Shown here: positions 1 through 11,211 of the stretch, one piece after another
Layout: each line of letters begins with the position of its first letter
How positions within the stretch are numbered: the stretch's first letter is position 1
Source of the DNA: Metaphire vulgaris
Lineage: Eukaryota; Annelida; Clitellata; Crassiclitellata; Megascolecidae
Length of the DNA: 64,000 bases
Assembly: GCA_018105865.1 (NCBI GenBank)
Contig: CM030833.1
Location: 29,808,640-29,872,639 of the forward strand
Direction: 5' to 3'
The notes under the pieces: model-generated
The model's database searches: none
What the model saw: only the letters and a program-made list of their open reading frames with translations
What the model was told of the DNA's origin: nothing
Program-made: the position numbers and the translations under genes

Positions 1-132
1 CCCCATTTCCATTTTCCCCGATTTTCATCTTCTACGTTTCAAATCGCTGCCCTATTGGTGGTGTTAAAGATTGTGGAAAATTTTGGCTGAATGTTGAAGT
101 TGTTAATCTGTTGTGATGCTTGTCAATTCCAG

Positions 133-591
133 AGGAGGATGTCATTCGAGAGCACGCGTCAACACTTGAGCAAATAGAGCAGATGTGCGATGTGCTCGGG
201 AGCGAGCACATCAAAGGTGACTTCTTCCTAATATGTTATCGCGATTATTTACAGTGGCTTGTTCTGTATAGGTGAATGTTGCAGATGGAATTTTGTGGTA
301 TTTGTTTTGGCGATAGATGTTTTAAATGACATTAGCTGACAACTTGTGTAATGTATAGTTTCTAATTTAGATTCTCGTTTTAGTCAAAGCGTTCATATTT
401 GTGCATTTTCTTGCAGCTGTGCCAAGTCTTCAGACTCAGTTGTATGAGCTCAGCACAGTTCACATACAGCAACAGGTTACTACTGCTGGCCAGTTGTATG
501 TATTCTTTTAACCCTTAAACCGCCCTATAATTTGTAACAATGGTGCTACTGGACCAAGTATATGCAGTTACGGCAGTTTAAGGGTTAAAGC

Positions 592-667
<76 letters not shown>

Positions 668-1288
668 TGTATGCATTATGCATATAGTTCTCATGTCTTA
701 GCTACACTGAATACTGTACATCTGTGAAGCAGATGTGAGCATTTACTGTTTTTAATGGCAGCCTCTTTCAAATTGATGTTATTATATTTACCGGTATCGG
801 TAATTTTTTACGTGAACGGTCACATATTAAGAATTATTACATTTTCTGCTTTGTTTTCAGGATCAACTGGCCGAACTAAGCGGAGAAGCAACAACACTTC
901 TTGACAAATATAACAGCATTGTATCCATTTTAAATGTTGAGATTCTATGCATTTGCAAAGTGACAATTCATTATCTTTTGCCTGTGTCATTATTCATATG
1001 TATCGTTCTATGGTTTCTTGCTGTTGTATGATTTCGGGGTCATGTACGATACGAGATTTGCTATTTTTGCTGATTGTTTTATCAAATCTGGTGGTATCTT
1101 AGTTGTTCAAATGACTTGGAACATGTCCATGTTTGCAACCAGTTTAGAACATAATTTTGTTTATGAGTGATTTTCACGTCGACTTTCCTTATCGGAAGTG
1201 TCAGATAAGCCTTTTATCTAAGCAGTTTGCCCACTGGGACGCCATCATCACCGATATGGAGCTTGCCAAGCAACAGAAGGCTGCATGA
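133..1288 (+). CDS. DCTN3: Dynactin subunit 3 (p24), 3' part, last four coding exons
   Basis: Dynactin p24 sits in the shoulder/sidearm of dynactin, the cofactor of cytoplasmic dynein. Exons by splice site and phase: 133-216, 417-475, 861-920 and 1205-1288 (TGA 1286-1288). All introns are GT-AG and phases close. The 94 visible residues match the C-terminal half of human DCTN3 as I remember it, including SEHIKAVP, VHIQQQDQL and LLSKQFAHWD. The last exon could use an acceptor at 1221-1222 (taag), but the acceptor at 1203-1204 restores the conserved ISLLSK stretch, so I chose that. The gene begins before the window, so it is partial at 5'. The protein is mostly helical or coiled coil with no catalytic motif. 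Identity is firm; only the exact last acceptor is a judgement. Confidence 0.9.
508..588. mobile_element. ~80-bp palindromic TTAA-bounded MITE, divergent copy
   Basis: Lies in a DCTN3 intron. It begins TTAACCCTTAAACCGCC and ends with the near reverse complement GGCAGTTTAAGGGTTAA, with TTAA at both outer ends. Length and architecture match the copies at 3616, 27309, 37384, 46065 and 48611, but the centre differs. TTAA target sites are typical of piggyBac-group elements; the assignment is inferred. Confidence 0.6.
598..664. repeat. (TA)n microsatellite
   Basis: About 33 uninterrupted TA units in the second visible intron of DCTN3. Confidence 0.95.
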
Positions 1289-1720
1289 ATTTCGAAACGA
1301 TTTTTCATTCCTTATTCATGTGTAAATTTGAAATAAGTTTCCATTTTGCCATGGTAGATTTTGCTGGCACTACGATGTTTCAGAGCTTTTGAATTAATTT
1401 GCATTTTTACCATCGTTTGTTGAAGTTCTGTTGTGAGGTGCGACATTTCTGGATGCAGAATTGTGGATGGTTCTATTAATGTGTAGTTGTATTTTGTGTG
1501 AACATAGCAAGCTTTAAATGGCTTATAAATTTGTGTTATTTTCATTGCATAGGTGTTTGGCAGTTTCTGTTTGTTTCTTTGTTGATAAGATATTTTGTCT
1601 ATCTAAATAGAATCTTTGTCATCAAATTGCCTGGAGATCTTGTCTGTAATATCCGATTAATTTTAGGATATTCTGTAATGGACCTTGTCCATTAAGGCAG
1701 GTACTGAGATATATGCTATG

Positions 1721-2014
1721 GGGGTATACCTAGGGTATTTGGCACCTGTGGCATGGGTAAAAATTAGATTTGCAGGTTAACAAATCTTTAATTAGCAAAT
1801 CATGACATTTATTGACACAAGATTAAAACTACAGATGCACTTTTCTTGCTTTTACTGATGCAAACTGGTCTATGATGTAATCAAAGTCACTTTTTTCAGT
1901 TTCTTCTCTTTCTATGCTGAGTAGAGCAATGTCACAGAGCTTTTCTGCCCTCTTCAAGTGGCACCCAGGGCATCTGCCCCCCTACCTGTACCTATACCCT
2001 AGGTAGGCCACTCT
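1721..2014. mobile_element. hAT-like MITE, GTACCTAGGG family, 8-bp target duplication
   Basis: Flanked by ATGCTATG at 1713-1720 and 2015-2022, a perfect 8-bp duplication typical of hAT elements. The ends are inverted relatives: GGTATACCTAGGGTAT on the left and the reverse complement of ATACCCTAGGTAGGCC on the right. Internal sequence recurs at 49277-49569, 57561-57690 and 59846-60121 (shared words such as ACTACAGATGCACTTTTCTT). It has no coding capacity, so it is non-autonomous. Confidence 0.8.
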
Positions 2015-2851
2015 ATGCTATGTCCAAAACTTGTGTTGGGGAACTGCTTATAATGTTTATGGAATCTTATTTATTTAAACAATATTTAGCAGCGATATTT
2101 TATGTTGTTTCTTTAGCGGACAGGAGTGGAGTAGTTCACTGGGTAAGATTGCTTTGATTTAATGTCAGTTGTCTTTGGCCAAACACAAGTTGTGTAATGC
2201 TTGAACTCCGTACTACACTGTAACTGGCTCAGCCAATAGAATATGGTCTTACAAATGCTGTTTTTTTTTGTTTTCCGTGACTACAGTAGATAGTTCTAAG
2301 TTAAATATCTAAGTATTGCCATGTTTCAAAACAGCCTCACGGCTATGCACTCGCCCTGTTGTTGCTTCGGTCTCGACTTGTCTTTCTCCTGCCCTCGTGA
2401 CCTGGGTCAACTGTTGCATATGCATGAGGTCAGATGAGTGTTACACGGTAATTAAATGAGAACTTAAAACTACGCGGGCGAATATGGACCTTGTACACTG
2501 AACAGTGAGATGAGAAATTCTAGTCCAAATAGTACAGACTATACAAAAAGACGTACACGAAAAGCAGAAGAGCGACAGATATGGAGAGACCTCGCATCGA
2601 GCAGGCTTTTTCACAGGAGTTTGCGTGGGGGTTGGCCCCGGAAAAGGACAGTACAAGCAAAAAATATGGTTTTCATAATTCATAGGGTCCATTCTAATTT
2701 TTGTGGAGTCAGCTACAGTGGCTCAAAGTTTCAATTTCCAGAGGTGAATTTCCCCCTTTAGAATTTCAAATGACTAGTTTTAACATCAGTCTGTTTTGGT
2801 GATAGCCAACACCACACCTGGGAAGAAGTGCCAGGGGTGTCTCACCACACC

Positions 2852-3003
2852 CAGTGGAAGCTCCACCGGGGGCAGGGGTGTCTCCCTATTGAGAACCAGT
2901 GGCCCCCCAGTTGGGACCCTATACTTAATCTACATACATTAAACAACAAATGGTTGGCCCCCATGATTAGAAGTTGCCCCCCAACGGACCCCCACTTGAA
3001 ACT
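2852..3003 (-). mobile_element. Truncated hAT-like MITE, CAGTGGCGGCTC family
   Basis: Reverse-oriented relative of the elements at 29676 and 56700. It starts CAGTGGAAGCTCCACC and shares internal words such as GGGACCCTATACTTAAT and AACAACAAATGGTTGG. The far terminus is decayed and I see no target duplication. Confidence 0.65.
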
Positions 3004-3615
3004 GGGCGCAACCCCTCGGCATCGAGGATGGCATCGAGGAACACAGAACAGAGCACAAAAATGCGTGTAAAGTTGTTGATTTGATTTTCTGAAGGCTCGG
3101 ATAGATACGCTTGGGAAAGTTGGAGAAATTTAGCCTATCTGTAATGAGCTGTTTGTATAATATAAGTAAATATCTGGCTGTTGAGTGTGTTGGACCTAAT
3201 ACGATGTATCCTCTGTTAACTTACAACCATTGGTGCAGCAACGAAGGGAACCTGAGGCGACCACCCCCCACCCCCGCCATTAGGGTTGAGAATTGAGATG
3301 AGTCGTGGAATTTGTGCAGATAAGATTAGAAAATTTTCTGGGTTCAGTGATTGTCAACAGAATGTATATTAGCCTATATGTTTATACGTAGTCTACTTGT
3401 GTTACATTCTTTGACCATTTTAAAATTAGGCCCCTACCCAGAATCTCTGCCCCTGGGGGCTGGGGCTCCGTCCCAGACCCCGATGGGGCAGCTCACCACG
3501 CTCCCCCAAACTCCTTAGTCAAAATATGCAACTTTTACGTAATTATAATATTCATCAGCTTTCATTTGAAACTAGGTTACATTACTAGATTCTCTGTCCT
3601 TTCGCCTACTTAAAC

Positions 3616-3695
3616 TTAACCCCTTAACTGGGGATGCCGGATATATCCGTCCATTTTACATTGAGTTACAGTTAAAGACACGGTTAAGGGGTTAA
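3616..3695. mobile_element. ~80-bp palindromic TTAA-bounded MITE
   Basis: Starts TTAACCCCTTAACTGGGG and ends CGGTTAAGGGGTTAA. The core contains GGATATATCCGTCCATTTTA, nearly identical to the copies at 27309, 37384 and 48611. TTAA at both ends suggests a piggyBac-like mobiliser (inference). Confidence 0.75.
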
Positions 3696-4299
3696 ATTTA
3701 AATTTCATACCAACAACCAGTTATTGGCAGTTAATATTTTAGAAACCATGCATCATCATCATCATCATCATCGTCGTCGCCCTAATTACAATATTAATGA
3801 GGTTAGCCGACTGATTCGTCGTATTTTAAATTTAAATCAGTCGATGTATGGATTACTTGTCCAGTTAAAACAAAGACCGACGCAATAACAAACGACCTGC
3901 ATTTATTTTAGGATGACCCACAGAGGCGAATCGATTAGGAATGCACAAAATATGGTAATTTATGCAAATTATAAACATTCCCCGCGGGTAAACAGTCGAA
4001 AGCGACCGTGATCTTGACAAAGATAAGATCATTATGAGAATGTGAAACTGAGTATAGGGACTGTTGAATAATTTATGAGGATGATTCGAGTGGTGCGATA
4101 TAACATACTTTGATCATCGATTTCCAGTGATTTTATTTAACCAGAGCGTAAATCAGGGTACCGGAATAATGGGGGGAGGAGGAATGAAAGGACTACACAG
4201 AACGACAGTTCCAGTCCCGATTAGAGGGCTTGGAGGAACATGGTTAGCCCCCTGAACAGGCTCTTAATCAATGGCGCAAAGAGGGTTCCGAAATAGGGG

Positions 4300-4497
4300 C
4301 ATGGGCGTCCGGAGGGCGGTGCAAGAGGGTGCAATCGATTGCACCCCCTGGAAAAATTGTGGAGTTATGAAAAAAGTAAAATTACTTGTTTCTTTTGTCA
4401 CAAAACCTTGTTTTGCACCCCCCTGAAAAATTTTTCATTTCTTTCGTCACAAGACCCTGTTTTGCACCCCCTGGAAAAATTTCTGCGGACACCCATG
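4300..4497. mobile_element. Short element with CATGGGCGTCC inverted ends
   Basis: Begins CATGGGCGTCCGGA and ends TCTGCGGACACCCATG. Internal units TTTTGCACCCCCTGGAAAAA recur. A second copy lies at 33568-33838 with the same ends and the same internal words. No coding capacity. The superfamily is not determined because no clear target duplication is visible. Confidence 0.6.
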
Positions 4498-4918
4498 AAT
4501 AAGGGGGTACATCGACATTTTCGACGAAATTTTCCGACGAGCAGAAAGGTCGCTCTACAAACTTTAACGCATTCTCTAATTGCTCTTCGATCACGCTGCC
4601 CCCAACCCTTCACCGAAAAGAGATTTCTCATCTCAGTGGTTTTGCGCAAATCACACGGCAAGTCCCAGACAATTATTATAGCCAATTGGCTTTAAAAGTC
4701 TTAACAAAGATTATAAGAAATGCCAAACACTAATTTAAAAATAACACGAACAGTTTTAATTTAGGGCCCTGGAATGCATCAATAATAAAATAAAAGATAA
4801 AACAATTTCTGTTCGCAATCAATGAATCCGGCTTATAGGCTATATATAGGCCTACGCTGTTTGGCCAAAAAGGACATGCTGCAGTTTTAAACAGAGAATC
4901 AATCAGTCATTGAAAATG

Positions 4919-5968
4919 TCATTTCTGTTCTGCAATTTTGCGCAACTGTTGAAGGGAATGCAGCTTCATTGCGCGTCTGTTGGAACTCACTGGCGTTCGG
5001 AAATCGGTTTTCCGTTGCGCGGGGCGCTGCAACAGAATCGTCACTTTCGACACGAATGTCTCTGCAGTAGATCCGCCCTCGTGATCTTGTCCTGCCGAGT
5101 CCTGTGCGTCCTGATCCACGTCATTTGCGGGCGTTGGATTTTCAGTCCAGCTACGAACGACGTGTCTGTTATCCACCGTCGGCGCAGCATGCACTGCAGA
5201 GTTGGGCCTGAGACCATCTGTCGATCCGGAATTCCGGAGTCGGTCCGTGGCTGGATCGGCGTCCAAGATTTCCGGATCCAGCGCCGAGCGATTGTGAGAA
5301 GCGGAAAGTGCGAGAACTCGGAACAACGCCTCGATTCCAGAAATCGCCGTCGAATCCTGTTCTGCGTCGTTTCCGATTGGACGAGCATTCTTGTTGTCAG
5401 ATTTAAACACTGTTTTGTCAGCACGGATATGGTTATTATTATTAGGATGGGATATTTCGAGATCCTGTCGGGAGGACCTAGAAGTTCCGGCTTCCTGCAG
5501 ACGACGTGGATCGCGGAGAAACGATCTCTCGTCTTCGCTTTCTGGAGACGTCACGTGACTAAGATACTGAGGCGAATGGAAGGACTGAGCAGCAGTGAAC
5601 GCGGGTGGTGATCGGCCGTATCCTCCTCCTCCTCCTCCTCCGTCGCTGCCGAGGACCAATCGAAGGACATTGAACGGCGGTGTTCCGGTCGTTCGTCGTC
5701 CGAATCGTCGAAACAGTTGAGCTTCCGGGCGTTCTGGAACACCCGCTGACTGTACGCTTTGTAGGACGACAACGACGGACTCAACTGGACGCGTCTACCG
5801 GATCCGGATCCGGATCCGGAAAACTCGTCCTCTCTGTTGTCCAGGTTACGACGAGGAGTAGGAAGAAGAGGAGGAGGAAGAGGCAGAGACCGAATCCTGG
5901 ACGACAATATCTGTCGTTCCCTCATCGTTCCGCCCAGCGATCGTGGTCGGACGGAGAAGGGCTGCTTG

Positions 5969-6008
<40 letters not shown>

Positions 6009-6695
6009 CCAGACCCTCCTCGAGGGAAGGTCTCCTTCTCCTTCCGGCGTCCGTCCCGTCATCGCCGTTCGGCGCTCGAGGCGTCGTCACCGCCGTGTAT
6101 TTCTTCGACGCCCACGGCGCCATCTCCCTCTCCTTGACGAACGATTCCTGGGGCATCCGACGGCCCCCGATAACCCGCAGGGGCCCGGGGTCGGTTGATG
6201 CCCGCCGCCGGTCGGGCCCCTGAGGCTTCCTGCTCCCGAGGCGACGGACTCTTTTTTCGGACGCAGACAGCGGTTGAGCGTCAGCAGTGATTCGGCCTCC
6301 GACGTGTATCCTTGCGCGATGATCTTCGGCTGGAGTCGCTCGAACAGTTCGAGGTACTGAGGAGGTATCGAGGGAGCCGGGTTCGAGTCTGAAAGTCTCG
6401 GCTGAAGAGTGACTCTGTACATGACTTTCTTATCTCTTCCTGTAACCTCATTCGGATCTCTTAGTTTCGATGCCTGAGAATGGGACACATTGGGGTCAAA
6501 TGGAACTTCATTGGATGGCGAGCTCTGTTCTTGTGACGTCACGATTGCGTCATCATTTAACGGATCTCTGAAGAACGAATCCGCTTCGCATGACGTAATA
6601 ATTGCGTCGCGGGACGAAGCAGTCTCTAGACTTGACCCGTGACGTCGTGATGACGTCTTGATGATGTCATCAGATGACTTGTCGCTTACTGACAT
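4919..6695 (-). CDS. Unrecognised low-complexity protein, reading frame broken twice
   Basis: Not recognised. A first frame opens at an ATG at 6695 (MSVSDKSSDD) and reads to about 6200, including YLELFERLQPKIIAQGYTSE. Coding character then continues in a second frame (about 6200 to 5640: MPQESFVKEREMAPWASKKY, an 11-residue Ala run, SGSGSGSG, an acidic Glu run). It ends in a third frame (about 5640 to 4919, C-terminus LQQLRKIAEQK). Each change needs one extra base on the minus strand. The second coincides with the GGA repeat at 5620-5642 and the first with a GC-rich stretch near 6165-6225. Small introns, real indels or assembly errors could explain this. Composition looks protein-like, but GC-rich sequence leaves other frames open too. 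ANAPC15 is divergently oriented about 1.1 kb away. Confidence 0.45.
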
Positions 6696-7068
6696 CCTGG
6701 ACGACAACTCCTAAGCAGCGCGACACTAACTTCTGAAGTATAATTATGTTATCTACGTATAATTTGATATCTCTGTTACTCTGCCAATCGTCTAAGACTC
6801 TAAGTCAATGTTGAGTGCTGTAACTTCTATAGCGCCTGCTTTGCTCCGTCTGCTGTGACTTAAAAACTCGACGTTCGGAAGCAGAGAAGCAGCGTCCGCA
6901 GTTTAACATGCACTCTTTGTCAGAGGTCTTGCGTTTCGAATTCGCTTGAGCCGTTAGTGGCTTTATACGGGTATAGGCCCTACAGGTAGGGCTACCTGAC
7001 TTAATTTCGATCATCTGTGTAGGCCTACGACGAATTTCCATCCTACGTATACATTATCGTCCATCCAT

Positions 7069-7124
<56 letters not shown>

Positions 7125-7818
7125 GCTGTTCTTCGATTATAGCATACCTGTATGCATAAGTATGCAATTACATATGCATAGGCCTATGGGGCCTAATTAT
7201 AGAGGATAGTAGGTCAAAGTCAATTAATAATTATTGACTTACATGAATAATAGGCCTACTAATAGAAATATTTACATTCTGTGTTGAATAATAGCCTAGC
7301 CTACTAATAGAAATATTTACATTCTGTGTCATATAATAGGCCATACAGACTGATAGAGGCTGCCATAGTTGGTGGACAACTGTTTAAAGAACATATAAAA
7401 ACTGACGACCCTTCGAATACGTTCTCCTTACAGATTTCTAGCCTCTAGGATCTAGGTGATGCAAGATTCTTCCTGTGTAGACTCATAACATTTTCTATAA
7501 GTGTGTTTCAAGAACTTTGAATTGTTTGCTAAAGCGATTTTATAAAATCATTTTAGCCCTGAATTATTAAAACTTAATGGTGTGACGAAGAGCGGTTAAG
7601 AAAAATCTGCTGGCAATTTTAGTGATAATTTGGTAAAGATATTCGCGATAATCATAATATTATTGCTAAATTTATATAAACGGTCCAAAAATTAAGCGCT
7701 AGAAAACTTTATTCACCGACAGGCGACCGAAGAAAATCCGAAAGTTATGTTTGTTGATATTTGCATTTATGAGACTTAAAAGGATTTTTTTGTTTCTGTC
7801 GTATTTGAGGGAAATTCG
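6696..7818. other. Divergent intergenic region with (AC)n run
   Basis: Separates the minus-strand gene from ANAPC15, so it should contain both promoters. Visible: GC-rich leader near 6700, a SINE/LINE-tail-like piece around 6823 (AACTTCTATAGCGCC), (AC)n at about 7071-7118, and a short direct repeat (CCTACTAATAGAAATATTTA) at about 7254 and 7301. No further exon is supported. Confidence 0.5.
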
Positions 7819-9496
7819 ATGGACGATTTTCTGAAACCTTCACTGCTTCCGAAGGTCGCCGACCCCCTTTGGTTTTCCGTCGACCGACCGTGTGATGACG
7901 ACGTGGAACTGACGAAACTAGAAGAGGAGCACAAGCAATGGGTGAGAATCTCTGCTTTAAAATTAACACTGCCTTAAATTATATAGGGCCTGCATTGAAC
8001 TTGCATTGGAGCTGGTTTGTACTTGTCCAGTTTTGCAATGAATGTGCGTGCTTTTCAATTGAATTATCATAAAATGTAGAATATCATATTTTCAGCCCGG
8101 TTGAATTGAACGTTAATAATCGTTTTAGATATCCAGTACTGCTCGAAAAATTGTGAACACACGTGGATTTCGAAGCAAATCGTATTTTTTCTACTGTATT
8201 TTTTTCATTATAAATGATTAAATGATGATAAATGATAATTATAATTTTGAATGCTCTAGAATAAAATTGAGACTGAATATAATGATTATTCTAGTACCGT
8301 TTGATGTAATTATTATTAATCTTGACAATTTCTTAAGCGCAGTAACATAGCTAGGTGGCTAAAGTCAAAGGCGCTGTACAGGGAATGAAACATTAAACAA
8401 ATGCGTCTTGAGATGTTGTAGGAACCAATCCGGAGAGGTCTCGGTTGTCACAGCCATCGGGAGCAGGTTCCACGACGCCGGGTTTCCACGACGAAAGGAC
8501 CAGTCCGCCAGTCCTGCTGTCTTGAGTGGAGGGGGGACGACGAGATGATTGTTGGCACTGGAATGGAGAAGGGAGCGACGTGGTACTGTCGTCGATCGGG
8601 TGATTAGTTCCGACAGATACGCAGGGCAGTAGGGGTCATTCAGTGCACGGAACGTGAGCCAGTGGCGCTTGAACTCCACACGCTCAGGGACCCGCAACCA
8701 GTGCAAACGATCTCTCAGGAATGGCATTACATGGCTGCTCCATCTGGCACTGAACACCAGGCGGGCCGAGACATTCAGGACCGACTGCAACCCCGCAATG
8801 AAGATGGAGACAAGAAAATGTGGATAACATTCGTTTCAACACTCTTCTGAATTTTTTCATATCTATAGCCTTCTGTAATCAATCGTAGAATAGTATCATT
8901 GATGAAAAAATACAGTATTGGTGTTCTTGGTTGTGATTGCAATGTTTTAACAAGCCTTAAACTTCGTTTTGCTTTGAAATCCACGTGTGTTCACAATTTT
9001 TTTTAGTAGTACTGTATTGCTCTTCTTCAGTAAACTTAATAAAAATTATCAACATTGTGGTTAGAACTTAAAGTTGTTGTTTTAGCTCCTTGCCATTGCT
9101 GAAAAAGACAATTCTGTGTTACCTATTGGAAAAACTACATTGGTAAGTTGATATTCTGGTTTATTTTACAAAGTCTGAAAGTAAAACTAGCACAATAAAT
9201 TTAAATAGCAAGAGGAATTTTACAGGAACAATCAATATTCAGTATGAAAAGTTTAGATTGGCTGAATCCAAGCTTTGATGAGACTGTTTTCTGGTGAAAA
9301 GTGACAGATGGCATATACACCATTTGATCTAGAGTAGTTTTCCATCAAATTCTTTAGTCCTCCTATTAATTTATCAGTGCTTGTTTGATGAGCACTGTGA
9401 TAACCAGTGTCAAAATGCATAATTTAGACATTTGTTTTTCATGCTAATGCTATGATTTGTATAGAATATTTTGTAAAATATAGTTATTTCTATAGC

Positions 9497-9533
<37 letters not shown>

Positions 9534-10249
9534 GCTAACAAATAAATATTTGTTTCATATAGCCAGCACAAGAAGAGGAAGAACAGGAAGATGACGATGG
9601 TGATGTCGACGACGTCAGTGACAGCGATAACGATGATGAATTAGACACAGACATGATTGACGAGCGAGACTCTGGTGATGAAGTGAGTATGTTGGAACAT
9701 GTAGTAGCCTAAGAGCACAAATAATTGCATAGGGTAAAATGGGGCATATTGGGCAGGGTAAAATGGGGCATATTGACTATTGTTGGCCACCATAGCAGGG
9801 ATAGCATCAAACCAGATAATATTACTAGAATGACTGTGGACCAGAATGCAAGGGCCCCAAATGATAGAATACAATGGAAGAAAAGCATTCTTAGTTTGCC
9901 TTCTCATCTGTACTAATGGCTAAAAACACAAGCTATTGCAATCTAAGGGCTCCTCCATATAGTATCTATGCAAAAAGGCATATTTTGAACCACCCCCACC
10001 CCGTTTGCACATACATACGCAAAATCTCCTAAATACAACCCCTCCCCTGTGTACATACTCTATGGATGGACCCCAACATTGTTTTATTATGAAATTTATT
10101 GACAAGCACTTGACTGAATTTATGATTAAGCGTAGATGATAAACATTACGTGACCATCATATTTATCTGTTGTTTCAATGTGGTAGGTCGAAGTCGACAT
10201 GAATGGCACAAATACAAGTGTTGGTTCACCTCACTGGGTTCTTCGTTGA
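7819..10249 (+). CDS. ANAPC15: Anaphase-promoting complex subunit 15 (complete, four exons)
   Basis: APC15/Mnd2 is a small subunit of the APC/C ubiquitin ligase. In the mitotic checkpoint it promotes turnover of the checkpoint complex on the APC/C. Exons: 7819-7941, 9086-9142, 9563-9682 and 10187-10249 (TGA 10247-10249), all GT-AG and all phase 0. The 120-residue product is nearly the length of the human protein (121). The conserved N-terminal half is clear (LLPKVADPLWFSVDRPC and AIAEKDNSVLPIGK), followed by the typical acidic Glu/Asp tail (about residues 63-105). The start is the first ATG in a good context, directly followed by the family's N-terminal segment. Intron 1 carries a composite transposon with a LINE fragment. 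Transcription converges with the TOX gene downstream. Confidence 0.92.
8134..9013. mobile_element. Inverted pair of Tc1/mariner-like ends enclosing a LINE fragment
   Basis: The left end reads CAGTACTGCTCGAAAAATTG and continues GTGAACACACGTGGATTTCG. The right end is the same sequence inverted (CCACGTGTGTTCACAATTTT ... AGTAGTACTG). The right arm (about 8805-9013) is an inverted copy of the 5' half of the element at 55402-55849. Between the arms is a LINE reverse-transcriptase tail (8365-8790). Lies in ANAPC15 intron 1. Confidence 0.65.
8365..8790 (-). pseudogene. Non-LTR retrotransposon reverse transcriptase, C-terminal fragment
   Basis: A 141-codon open stretch reads like the C-terminal end of CR1/L2-type LINE reverse transcriptases: LNVSARLVFSARWSSHVMPF, LRDRLHWLRVPERVEFKRHW, a SFRRGNPASWNLLP segment and a final LKTHLFNVSF. 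It is 5'-truncated: no polymerase YXDD box or endonuclease is present. Downstream on the minus strand is a 3' tail (CTGCGCTTAAGAAATTG, then ATAATAATTA-like repeats) resembling other tails in the window. Confidence 0.75.
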
Positions 10250-11211
10250 TATCTGGCAGTTTGAATTCTTGTCCATATGATTCAAGGGACTTTATTTGTG
10301 ACTGAATTGTTTAATACCAAATACCAGAATGATAAAGTACTATTTCTTATATGGATATAGACAGTGTTGATAGGTAATTAGTGTGACCTGCATCATTACT
10401 ATTTTTATTTGTCATGATAGAAATACATGGTATTATCGTAACAACACAATTTAGTTCCTATTTGATGTTAGTTTGTTCTGAACAGAACTGCTCGTTATAA
10501 TTTAATTTATTTAAGGATATAATAGTAATAATAATAATAATGTGATTTAAAGTGGTTTAGGAGCAGAGGTATAGCAGCTATATGGAAACCTGGCCAAATG
10601 CCAAGGGCCCCCGTCGCCCCGACCTGCAAAGGGGACCCGAGTAACCCGACCCTCTAATAGGGTCCAGTCACTCCAGTGTGCAAGGCCGCATCATCACACC
10701 TGGAATTTACATTTGATAAGAGATCGCTAAAGTAGCAGAAAGGGCCCCCAGCACATTGCTACGCCACTGTTTAGGAGGCTAGGTTAGCCTGTGTGAAAAC
10801 CACTATAAATAGTGCTAAGTAATTAATAAAAATTAATAATTACAACTGACAACAGTTTGTACTGAAATATATTTTGCAAGTTCAAAAACAAACATAAATT
10901 CTCAAGCTCAACCTGAACAATACAAAATATTTTTAAATGAACGACTACCACTTAATCAAGAAAAGTCAAAGACTGGTATGATGTATACATGTAATGAAGC
11001 ATAATGTTCAAGTAAGTTGTATCCCAGATTACATGTAACATAATGCCATCCTACAGTAATTAAAGATGCTTTTTAAACATGTTGGTTGAAAAACGTGCAG
11101 TATGAACATTCAAATATGTGTTCACTATGCATTTTAAAATAAATGGTAATGCAACTGAAATAATTAGCAAAGACTTTAATAGTTTGGTTTATTCAGCTAA
11201 TTGGCTGTATA
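10250..11211. other. Convergent intergenic region (ANAPC15 / TOX)
   Basis: Shared 3' flanks of two convergent genes. Contains the hAT MITE at 10564-10769, an (AAT)n run near 10525-10543 and AT-rich DNA. No exon seen. Confidence 0.55.
10564..10769. mobile_element. hAT-like MITE with perfect 8-bp target duplication
   Basis: Flanked on both sides by TTTAGGAG (10556-10563, 10770-10777). Ends: CAGAGGTATAGCAG and the inverse of CATTGCTACGCCACTG, a variant of the common CAGTGGCGTAGC terminus. About 206 bp and non-coding. Located 3' of ANAPC15. Confidence 0.8.

Larger units (their letters stand above)
1289..4918. other. Intergenic region between DCTN3 and the minus-strand gene
   Basis: No convincing exon found. 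It holds DCTN3 3' flanking DNA, an hAT-like element (1721-2014), a truncated GGCGGCTC-family hAT copy (2852-3003), a TTAA MITE (3616-3695), an (ATC)n run near 3748-3772 and an inverted-repeat element (4300-4497). Open frames here lie in repeats or lack splice context. Confidence 0.6.

Noticed and set aside
4910..6223. Plus-strand open frames opposite the unrecognised gene
   Set aside because: Composition is Arg/Cys/Trp-rich and irregular. The minus-strand frames look more protein-like, though certainty is limited.
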